A stretch of 64,000 nt of DNA from positions 870,001 to 934,000 of the forward strand of contig CP136069.1 in assembly GCA_032622095.1 (NCBI GenBank). The letters are read 5' to 3'. The position numbers and the translations under genes were made by a program. The stretch comes from Siphonodentalium dalli (Eukaryota; Mollusca; Scaphopoda; Gadilida; Siphonodentaliidae). The notes below the pieces were generated by a model. The model was not told the DNA's origin. It made no database searches and saw only the letters and a program-made list of their open reading frames with translations. Positions 55,580-64,000 of this stretch are shown here, one piece after another (the first letter of the stretch is position 1; each line of letters opens with the position of its first letter).

Positions 55580-57821
55580 CTAGAGGTGTGACTGTCCCAA
55601 TGGGACTACGGATACCCCCCTGTTTTTAAAATACTAAGATGTTTAACATGTCAGTAAACATTTAGTTAAAATAATAAAATAACAGTTCCCATTGCAGGTG
55701 TACAACCATAACCCTAATCTTAAACCTATTGACCAAACGAGAGGCCGATCACGATCGGCAGATGTTAACCCATCCCTTGGCGATAGTAAATTACTCTGAT
55801 CGGAATTATAAATGAGAGTTTTGATTTTGAATTATAGAGTATACTGTTAGGTACTATTATAGACAATGCACATAACACAAATTACTGGAATTTATGTGTC
55901 ACTCACATTTATATAAGAGAATGCACTTGAACAGGATCTGTAATGCTGAACCACCACAGCCTTGGGTTAAATGTGAAAAGGTGACCTGGACATGCAATAC
56001 TTGATCAAGAGATTCCAATATAATGATAATGTATCAAATTCTACCCACAACAGCAATCAAGATGAACACCTCACTGCTGACCGTTTAATATCTGTTATAC
56101 AGCAGAGCTGTCAATAAATCACAGGCTTATGTTAAATAGGGCAAGGAATTCTAACTAAATTTATTTTTTTAAGAGTGAATATTTTTGTTGTTGAAAAAGA
56201 GCCATAAATCAGTTAACAATTGTCTGATCAAACACATATTCGAACTCGATCTGTCTTTTGTGCTGAGAAATTCATATACAAAAATTTGGTTCTGATCATA
56301 TAAAAAATGTTTGAGTTATCGCACCATGCGTAAAGTGTCTACAGACAAACAGATGGATGGACTAATGACAGTTGGTCAATCCGGATGTTGACACTTCCAT
56401 ACTATGATATGGGTAAACATAAAAATTAGTCTTTTGTGGTTATTAAAGTATCAATTTTCCCATCTCCACCAGCATGGGCATGCTTTTGATTTTTTTGTCT
56501 GTGAAACACTGGACAAACATGACAAAATATGTGAAAAAACACAATTTATTCCCATCTTTCCTGGCATAGAGACCTTCTCAGAAACCCAGAGTAAGAGTGC
56601 AAATTAATTAGATAGAGCTACAGCCTGTTAGCCAGTGTCCTGTCCCTCAAAAACATATATCTGGTTACACCTCACACTAATGTCTAAAACATAACTCTAA
56701 TTATCAATAACTCAGATTTACTGTTTGTCTCCACAGAGCTAAAGTGATACTGCTGGTAATCAATTAGTTGTTGACTGCTATGGTTATCTGTTCAATTCTT
56801 AGTTGAAAAAGGGCCATAACTCTGGTATAAAATGTTGGATCTAACCCATAGTCAATCTCGATTTGTATTTTGAGTTGAGAAACTCGCATACCAAATTTGG
56901 TTCTTATCAGCTGAAAAATGGTTGATTTATCAAAATATGCAGAAATTCTAAGTCAAAGGGCCATAACTCCATTAAAAAATATCGGATCAAACCCATATTC
57001 GAACTCGATCTGTATTTTGGTCCGAGAAACTTGCATACCAAATTTGATTCTGATCAGATAAAAATATTTTTAGTTATGGTAGCATGCATGAATTCTAGCT
57101 CGAAAAAGGCCATAACTCCGTAAAAAAAACTTGGATCGGACCCATATTCGAACTCGATCTGTATTTGGTACTGAGAAAGTCATATACAAAATTTGGTTCC
57201 GATCAGATAGAAAATATTTCAGTTATCGCACCATGCGTAAAGTGTCTACAGACAGACAGACAGACAGACAGACAGACGGACGGACTAACGACGAGTGATC
57301 AATCCGGACAACGACACTATGTTTACCATACTATGGTATGGGTAAACATAAAAATGTAGGAATAAAAGCTTGGACAAAATGATGTATGTTGCGAAAAAAT
57401 TTCTAAGTCGAAAAAGTGGAATAACTCCACCAAAAAATGTCGGACAGACGTCGTAATCACAGGTGCACAAGTTCCTATGGTACTAAATATCTGTGCCAAG
57501 TTTTAAAAAAATTGATAGAAAAATGTAGGAATAAAAGCTCGGACAAAAGTATACATGTTGCGAAAAATTTCTAAGTCGAAAAAGGGGGGATAACTCCACG
57601 AAATAAATTCCGACAGACGTCATAATCGCAGGTGCACAGGTTTCCCTGGTGGTTGATGTCTGTGCCAAGATTCACGACAATTGATAAAAAAAACGACTGA
57701 GAAAAACTCCGGACAAATTTGTGTCCATGGACGGACGACGGACGACAGACGATGGACGGACGACGGACGGACAAGCTGACTCCAGAATACCCCCCTAACT
57801 TCGTTGCGGGGGGTGTAATAA
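55580..57821 (+). mobile_element. Helentron-like element, family A, copy 2 (interrupted)
   Basis: Left end CTAGAGGTGTGACTGTCCCA at 55580, right hairpin ATACCCCCCTAACTTCGTTG ... GGGGGGTGTAATAA near 57788-57821. Uninterrupted sequence resumes at about 57350 (AAAAATGTAGGAATAAAAGC), so about 55738-57350 is an insert relative to copies 1 and 3. The remaining family-A part is about 0.63 kb, close to copy 1. More than 90 percent identical to copies 1 and 3 over the left 150 bp. Confidence 0.82.
55738..57350 (+). mobile_element. Tandem-repeat element, family D, inserted in family-A copy 2
   Basis: Units of about 115-150 bp contain GCCATAACTC, ATTCGAACTCGATCTGTATT and CATACCAAATTTGGTTCTGA (about 56220-56340 and 56810-57240). 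Then a CAGACAGACAGACGGACGG microsatellite and the hairpin TTTACCATA ... TATGGTATGGGTAAACATAA at about 57320-57350. A second, diverged 3' end occurs at about 56330-56420, so two copies or an internal duplication are present. It begins near ACGAGAGGCCGATCACGATC. Confidence 0.65.
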
Positions 57822-59109
57822 CACAATCCATTCAGAGTGCCCCTTTTAGGTGTTACCACCAGCATAATATCTGGAATATTGTATTGTCATGCCCTTTCTG
57901 CCTAACATATCCCTGGATTAATCTCTTTAAATTTCTTTTGTCAGAATGATTATGATTCTGATGTAGTTATGAAATGACGACTGAATAAGCACTTCGTATA
58001 GTTTAACACTCAGGTGAACACGTACACGTGGTCCTCTTTGATTTTTGGAAGTACTGTTGTCACAAATCTTGAGTGATAGACCTATTTTACCCGAATATAA
58101 AATCATGGTATAATCGACTATGGTTATTCCTGTCTTACATGTTTGAAAAATTAATGTCTTCATGTCCCCAAAATAATATGAGAAATCGTTCAACCCTCAT
58201 GTTTTACATGTACATGTTGTTGATCTCATATGATCTTCAGGCTTAACTTCTGACGAGAATCAGAATCATCAATCTTAGCGTCATTCGCATAAAATAAGCT
58301 GATTCGCTGTATAGAAAAGATACATTTTGATTCTCACCCCAGTTTTATGTATTTTTAAGGCCTGTTAGATCTCAGTCCAGTGCAACCCACTTGCCTTTGG
58401 CATTATAATGACTTGGCGCTTGACCGAGAAATAAGAAGCTGGTTCCCTCTGCAATATTGTGTGAATGCAGTTTTGGATAAACACCATTAATATGCATGTG
58501 ACCCTATCCTGTCCCAAATATGCACATGTGATTGTGTATGACAAACATTCCATATTGAGAGAATTCCTTCAAGCATTTTGTTGTATGCATGATTCTCAGT
58601 CAATATGGACTGTAGACAAGTTAAATCACATGTAGGCCTTACAGGATAGGAGGATGCAAAAATTCCAGTCAAGTACCTGTATATATACCTCACCCTGCAC
58701 TATATTCAGAGTTAATTGTTGGTGTTTAGGTTAATACATGCTGTCTTCAGGAAGGAATAATGCAAGTATACGATTTGACCACACATAATGAAAGTTTGTA
58801 TTCCATAAACGAAACCTTGAGTGAAAGAATTCATTCATAAAGAACGCTTCTGTCGATAAACATTCTCCATGTGTGAAGAACAGAAATATGATTTACTGGT
58901 CTCGATTTCCTTCCAACTAACTCAGTTTAATATTCTTTCATTATGAAAATGTCCCGATCACATTCCATTTTTAGACCATGCCAACTCTGCTGTAAAACCA
59001 AAATATCCCAACTATTTCCTGGAATTAGTTTTTGCAGAAGATTTCAGAATTCACAATGAATTGTTAATAGAACACACGTGCGTCGGACAGCATATTAATA
59101 TGAAATCGA
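57822..59109. other. No recognised feature
   Basis: AT-rich DNA with chance ORFs only. Confidence 0.5.
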
Positions 59110-59421
59110 CTATAGTATTTTTGATATAACTGTAGTTGGTTTCTGATGTCTGCCTCCCGATATTGAGACACGTACACTAATCGGAACACGCTCTTCTGAA
59201 CTTGTCGCCAAAGAGTTTAAAGTTCGGGTAGTCCAGTATGATACCCTAGCTCTGAACTCTTTTTGCCCTACTTTCACATGATCATTTTTGGTAAAGTCAC
59301 CGGCGAATTTCAATGCTCGTTCCGTTTCCTTAGTGGAACAGAATTGGAAAACAATCGCTGAATAAAAATCTGTACACAAACTGTTTTTAAACCGGATATC
59401 CCGTATTTGTGTAGATCGCAT
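59110..59421 (-). CDS. RRM-like ORF, 103 residues, status uncertain
   Basis: From ATG: MRSTQIRDIRFKNSLCTDFY then SAIVFQFCSTKETERALKFA and GDFTKNDHVKVGQKEFRARV, ending VSISGGRHQKPTTVISKIL. The order 'IRDIRF - FQFCSTKETERALKF - VKVGQ' resembles strands 2-3 and helix 2 of an RNA-recognition motif (RNP1-like segment not canonical). Could be an exon of an RNA-binding protein, a retro-copy, or a transposon ORF. The N-terminal strand of an RRM would lie upstream in another exon. No neighbours help. Confidence 0.35.
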   Translation of the reverse strand: MRSTQIRDIRFKNSLCTDFYSAIVFQFCSTKETERALKFAGDFTKNDHVKVGQKEFRARVSYWTTRTLNSLATSSEERVPISVRVSISGGRHQKPTTVISKIL

Positions 59422-60261
59422 ATCAACAAGGCAGGGTTATAATTCCCCAACAATTTTTCCAAATCATGTTATTGCCTGTGATTAGAAAATCTTTGCACTC
59501 GTTTGGATCGTAACGAAGTGTACCCATGCATATCATTGACACCAGCGATCGATGCTAATTATGATCCGCGAGGTGTTTCTAATATAAACCTCCCCTAAAC
59601 CTTTAAAGTAGCAGACCATGCACCTACGCGTAATGTGATCCCATTTAAAAATTATCATGGGTAAAGTCTTACCATCACGCCCACGTGTTTTGAATTGATT
59701 ATGAAAACCACGTGTTCATGTGCTGATAACGTAACCAAAGAAACACTACTTGAAAGTAATGATATCTATAAAGATTACGTATACGTGCATCTAGATCCAC
59801 ACTATAGACCCTTGGTATAACTCTACACTACATGTCAATGACTAATGTGTCTATCACATGCATACACAATGAGACTATGATTATCATTTTTCCAATTGAC
59901 TTTATAACGTCACCTCGCTGAATCACCGAATATGTTACTGCATAGTATACATGTAGTAACAGACCAGTTGGAGACTTTTAACGAAAACTCAACAATATCA
60001 TATGAATATAGATTGAGTTTTGACAATAGACCAAATATATCACGCCCCTGTGGCGTTTGATTGGTTTATACAAGTCCATAAAATCTTGGTCGAACCCATT
60101 GGACATTGTGACCTGAATTATGTCTTCGCAGATATGTCTTTGCAATCTCTGTTCTCATGCCTGAATACCTGCCTGCGTGACACACCCATGTGTCTATACA
60201 AATACAATGTGTTCAGCCTTCACATTTGGCTGATTGTCTTTAGACTGGGTGTCTAAGATTG
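59422..60261. other. No recognised feature
   Basis: AT-rich DNA; chance ORFs such as 60020-60256. Confidence 0.5.
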
Positions 60262-60545
60262 TTGTTGTTTGTCTCGGAAGATGATTTTATTCACCATAAT
60301 TTGTCGGCTTTGCATGCCGCTATGGTTATATCTCCCTCAGCAATTATTCAATGTCCGAAAAGGAGTACGTGACATGTTAACAGCCTATCATATTAGCTGT
60401 ATGTCTCTTGAGAGATGATTATGTTTATACCATCATATACATCGCCGGCCTTGCATGCCGCTATATATATGGTGTATATCTCCCTCGGCTATTTTTCAGT
60501 TTCCGAATAGGAGAGTTCGACATTATAACAGCCTAACATTGTTGC
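60262..60545 (+). repeat. Tandem duplication, ~140-bp unit, 2 copies
   Basis: Both units contain 'tgtctc..gagatgatt', 'GGCYTTGCATGCCGCTAT', 'ATATCTCCCTC' and 'ATTATAACAGCCTA/GTTAACAGCCTA'. Copies start at about 60270 and 60404. A 'tgtctc..taggctgggtgtct' type flank occurs on both sides. Confidence 0.75.
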
Positions 60546-61150
60546 ATGTCTCTATAGGCTAGGTGTCTATAGACATTCGATATAAATATCGAACATGTTA
60601 CCGTTTGCTTTCACACAAGTCAAAAGCACTGAATGTAAATCCTTTCGATGCCATGGCGTAGAAAACAGAACTATTAAATAAATCTGTTACGAAATCAAAA
60701 GCCACATACAATCGGCAATACAAATATTTTTGCCATGTTAATACACACATCGAAAATAACAGGCGTGCGTCTTATATCGCCATAATAAGAAAGTGAGGAT
60801 ATATAGTGGAGTGGTCCACTCACAAGCTGTGGTGGATTAAATTGCTTTAATCTGATTGGATGGTTTCGCTACGCTCCACCACAGGCAAGTTGATTATGCT
60901 AGAAGGGGATAATTCTGACCGAAATAATATGATCGCACGTGACACGTAGTGGAGCAACCACACAAATACATCAAACTATCACAACAATTTCCATCTATAT
61001 ACGTAGTTTCCAACTGTTGCTGTGTCAGTCATGGGATTTCAAAATGTTGAATACTTTCACCAAAGTTGGAGGGGCGGATTCCGCGGAACACTACAGTACA
61101 ACCACCCTGCCACCACGTATCTCGTTAAAACAACTCATACACATCCATGC
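60546..61150. other. No gene; short palindrome
   Basis: GTGGTGGA at about 60829 and TCCACCAC at about 60876 form a palindrome with ~40-nt loop. The ORFs 60939-61222 overlap the MITE that follows. Confidence 0.45.
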
Positions 61151-61159
61151 CAAACTAAA

Positions 61160-61482
61160 GCTGAAGGGGTCACTCTCACCAAAAAAAGTGCTGAAGGTAC
61201 ACAGGATTTGAAAATGTGCTGAAGGGTACACAGGGTTTGAAATGTCATTCTAAATGACGTTTAGTTTTCGTATCTGCCATGATTTCTCTTATAGAATAAT
61301 TGTTTACGTTCCAATGAACTTTAAAATGAACTGAAAACAAACTGCTAATGGACGCCAGACTTTCAGAAACACAATTTAAGTAGCGGTGTTAGTGGCGATC
61401 ACAAACCCTGTGTACCCTTCAGCACATTTTGCGAATCCTGTGTACCCTTCAGCACTTTTTTAGTGAGAGTGACTCCTTCAGC
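61160..61482. mobile_element. MULE-like MITE, copy 2 (323 bp)
   Basis: Ends GCTGAAGGGGTCACTCTC and its near-inverse. CAAACTAAA at 61151-61159 and 61483-61491 is an exact 9-bp target duplication. CTGAAGGGTACACAGG words occur twice per arm. Same family and orientation as 42753-43058; the central part is about 80 percent similar by eye. Confidence 0.88.
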
Positions 61483-61918
61483 CAAACTAAAGCTAGCAAC
61501 TTTCCACGTTTATATATGACAAATATAAATGTTTACATGGACGCTATATCCCAAAATATCACTGGGGAAATCTTTCGCGCGAACAGTTTCATGCGCTAGC
61601 TAGCTAGCTCTTGTCAATAGAAAACATCTCTCGTTTGAATCCAGTCTGTATTCTAGAAAATGGTCTTTAGAGAAGTCTCTTAATTACATTTAAGTGTATA
61701 TATTGTGGAAGGCAGCTGAATTAGCTCATTGCATGGTCAAAATTTCAAACTGATAGTCAAAATGACATTTGAAAACATGATGAAGAATATAATCTTATAT
61801 GCACTCACTAGTTTTAAAAGAAGAACAAACAAAAAAGGAACAATGAAAACCAAACAAACATTTTGTATAAATAATTGCGTTTAATCTAGTGATGTGAAAT
61901 CGGTGTTTCCGGTAAAGA
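61483..61918. other. No recognised feature
   Basis: AT-rich DNA. Confidence 0.5.
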
Positions 61919-61924
61919 CCAAAT

Positions 61925-62171
61925 GAGGCCCCCACCCCCACCCCCCATGGAATACGGAATACCACTTAACACAGATGGTGGAATACGGAATACCAGTTAA
62001 CAGCCATATGGAATACATACAAATATATGAAAATTCCATTTTTTGGAAGGTCGGCGTATGAATACCTGTATTTTTGGAATACCGAATACCTCCTAACAGA
62101 GGGGCCGGAATACGGCGTACCGCATAACAGGGCATGGAATACGGCGTACGAAAAGAGGGGGTGGGGGCCTC
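61925..62171. mobile_element. MITE with GGAATACGGAATACC words (247 bp)
   Basis: Ends GAGGCCCCCACCCC ... GGGGTGGGGGCCTC. CCAAAT flanks it at 61919-61924 and 62172-62177 (7 of 8 bases match if the flank is extended, so the superfamily is open). GGAATACGGMRTACC recurs about seven times in both orientations. Confidence 0.7.
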
Positions 62172-62570
62172 CCAAATGTGTCTGAATTTCTGGCCCACAA
62201 AACCAACTGACGTAAATGACGTCATGGACCTTGTCATGACGTCTTCGCTGGTTTTCGGTCAGCTAACCAACGAAAATGGTCAAAATGAAACTAATTCATA
62301 AGCCTACATAACATAGGAATTGTTCAGAAAAACTGAAGTTGCTAATTTCATAACCATCCCACTTGGTCCACTTCCGATTCCGTGATTTCACAATTTGATA
62401 TTATTGTTCCCACAAGGCTTGGCAAAAGCGGAGCGGAAGTCACGTGATTTTTAACCCATTTTTCTTGTCCGGATTTTCATCGCGTCGAAATTCTGTTTCA
62501 TGGTATTGTAAATATTAATGACTGAAATCACGCCTAAACATGAAAAGCAACAAACGCGCCTGCGGCGCGT
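62172..62570. other. No recognised feature
   Basis: Includes one GCGCCTGCGGCGC palindrome near 62554. No gene. Confidence 0.5.
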
Positions 62571-62993
62571 TGTGGTTGCTATTATTAAGGAAGTTATGAA
62601 GTAAAAGTTGCAAATGAAGAACATTTTATTCAAGAATGTACACTATACAATAGCTTGAGGGAAAATTATGAATCCATATTTAATAGCGCGGAGGAAATAT
62701 CTACTGAATCTATTTTAAATCCAACAACATATTGGGATACAAAACATATCTGTGATTTTATTAAACACGCCTTTGAATTACGAAAGAAGAAAGTAGATAA
62801 GGACACTATAAACAAATATGAGCTCATTCTGGTCGGATAGTAATTATGTATTCTACATACAGCTACATGTACAATGTATATTATATTTGTTATGCTCCAT
62901 ATATATGTTCAAAATTTATTTATTTGTCTGTATTTCAATAACGCAAACATGTTTTAATATGGGCTTTTTCCAATAAAGATTGATTGATTGATA
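62571..62993 (+). mobile_element. 3' end of a second LINE (5'-truncated)
   Basis: Reading EVKVANEEHFIQECTLYNSL then RENYESIFNSAEEI ... TTYWDTKHICDFIKHAFELR then KKKVDKDTINKYELILVG and stop at 62840. 'EEHFIQECTLY' is the counterpart of 'DESHFLLRCPLY' in the 27-kb LINE. The 3' UTR ends CCAATAAA followed by (GATT)n at 62977-62991. Only the last ~90 codons are present. The tail type differs from the (TC)n of the 27-kb LINE, so it is another family. Confidence 0.75.
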
Positions 62994-63493
62994 TATATTT
63001 ATATTAGATACTGCATGAAACAAGTATAATTTCCATCAGGAGGTATTTGTGCTCGATGATAAAATTGTGTAACTAAAATAGTCTGGCTTTGACAGATAGT
63101 GTCCAAATTTTCCCAGTCACTGAAAATAGGGATGGGGCTGAAATTCCGACCCCTGCAAGTTGACCCCTCCTCCAAACCTCCCTGAATGTTTTCACAGGTT
63201 TAGTAATGATTTTCCTGAATTATTTCAGTGGATTTGTGGAGAAACTAACCTGTGTTAACTTCTCTGTTTCTTTTGTGATATCTCTGGCATTAATATCTGT
63301 GATATTGTCTATTGATTCTGTGGAGAGAAGAACATAATTATATTGACATCATAGCGAGCCCGAAACGAGACCCCTCGTTCACAAGCGCTAATCATATATA
63401 TGTGTACACTAGATTTGTTCAGTTTTCGGTTTTCTGAATATGTATGTCGCTGAACAATCAAAATTAATGTTACTTATCAATTACCAATCAAAA
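62994..63493. other. No recognised feature
   Basis: AT-rich DNA flanking the next Helentron-like copy. Confidence 0.5.
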
Positions 63494-64000
63494 CTAGAGG
63501 TGTGACTGTCCCAATGGGACTACGGATACCCCCCTTTTTAAAAAATACTAAGATGTTTGACATGTCAGTAAACATTTAGTTAAAATAATAAAATAACAGT
63601 TCCCATTGCAGGTGTACAACCATAACCCTAATCTTAAACCTATTGACCAAAAATTGTAGGAATAAAAGCTTGGACAAAATTATGTATGTTGCGAAAAAAA
63701 TTCTAAGTCGAAAATGGGGAATAACTCCACACAAAAAATGTCGGACAGACGTCATAATTGCAGGTGCACAGGTTCCCATGGTACTAAATATCAGTGCAAA
63801 GATTAAAAAACATTGACCGAAAAATGTAGGAATAAAAGCTCGGACAAAATTATGCATGTTGCAAAAAAAGTTTCTAAGTTGAAAAAGGGGGATAACTCCA
63901 CCAAAAAATGTCGGACAGATGTCATAATCGCAGATGCACAAGTTCCAATGGTACTAAATATCTGTGCCACGTTTTAAAAAAATTGACCAAAAAATGTAGG
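63494..64000 (+). mobile_element. Helentron-like element, family A, copy 3 (cut by window end)
   Basis: Left end CTAGAGGTGTGACTGTCCCA at 63494, nearly identical to copies 1 and 2. The ~170-bp internal unit (GTAGGAATAAAAGCT) starts at about 63655 and 63826 and a third begins at the edge. The right hairpin lies beyond the window. The ORF 63576-63941 (-) is a reading of the repeats. Confidence 0.85.

Noticed and set aside
61881-62237. 118-residue ORF with GIPYS/SVFH repeats
   Set aside because: It is the MITE at 61925-62171 read through its GGAATACGG words.

Overview
This window is eukaryotic and almost entirely non-genic. It is AT-rich, has no operons or long ORFs, and is packed with nested, decayed transposable elements. 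Several traits point to a bivalve mollusc or a close lophotrochozoan relative (inference, about 70 percent): a TRIM/NHL-like exon, 'pearl'-type tandem-repeat elements with GACGGACG microsatellites and terminal hairpins, and dispersed repeats of the kind common in bivalve genomes. Only one stretch reads as an intact host protein, a 385-residue terminal exon at 46614-47768 (-). Four further coding relics are recognisable: two Q/N/P-rich decayed exon-like regions (12.3-13.1 and 21.6-22.2 kb, -), a frameshifted copy of an uncharacterised animal protein family (53.0-53.95 kb, +), and an RRM-like ORF of uncertain status (59.1-59.4 kb, -).

Layout. 1-2.5 kb: degenerate tandem repeats and unannotated DNA. 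2.57-11.93 kb: one very large hAT-type element (9.37 kb) bounded by matching TIRs and a perfect 8-bp target duplication. It carries a nested 1.37-kb hAT (3.1-4.5 kb), a palindromic-word element (8.8-9.6 kb) and a tRNA-derived SINE (10.57-10.88 kb) with an 11-bp target duplication. 12.3-22.2 kb: the two Q/N/P-rich relics, separated by a third hAT (15.13-16.44 kb, with a BED-finger remnant) and a duplicated Helentron-like repeat (16.5-20.7 kb). 23-25.4 kb: an element built of CTCACGTGAG-type words. 26.9-32.05 kb: a LINE reverse transcriptase on the minus strand, split by a 3225-bp TA-targeting element that itself carries another nested element. 33.8-36.8 kb: a ~64-bp minisatellite of about 42 units. 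39.3-41.7 kb: two more minisatellites and a second full copy of the 3.1-kb hAT, inverted, with its own 8-bp duplication. 42.7-43.1 and 61.15-61.5 kb: two copies of a MULE-like MITE with 9-bp duplications. 46.2-47.8 kb: the TRIM-like exon plus three decayed copies of its 3' end. 48.6-51.6, 55.6-57.8 and 63.5-64 kb: three copies of one Helentron-like family, two of them split by other elements. 62.57-62.99 kb: the 3' end of a second LINE.

The elements do not form a pathway; what the window records is an order of insertion. The strongest evidence is reconstructed boundaries: TIR plus target-duplication pairs, and host sequences or reading frames that become continuous once the insert is removed. 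A recurrent theme is that nearly every TIR element carries its own short, often palindromic word repeated in its subterminal arms, and that several otherwise different tandem-repeat elements share one ~20-nt core.
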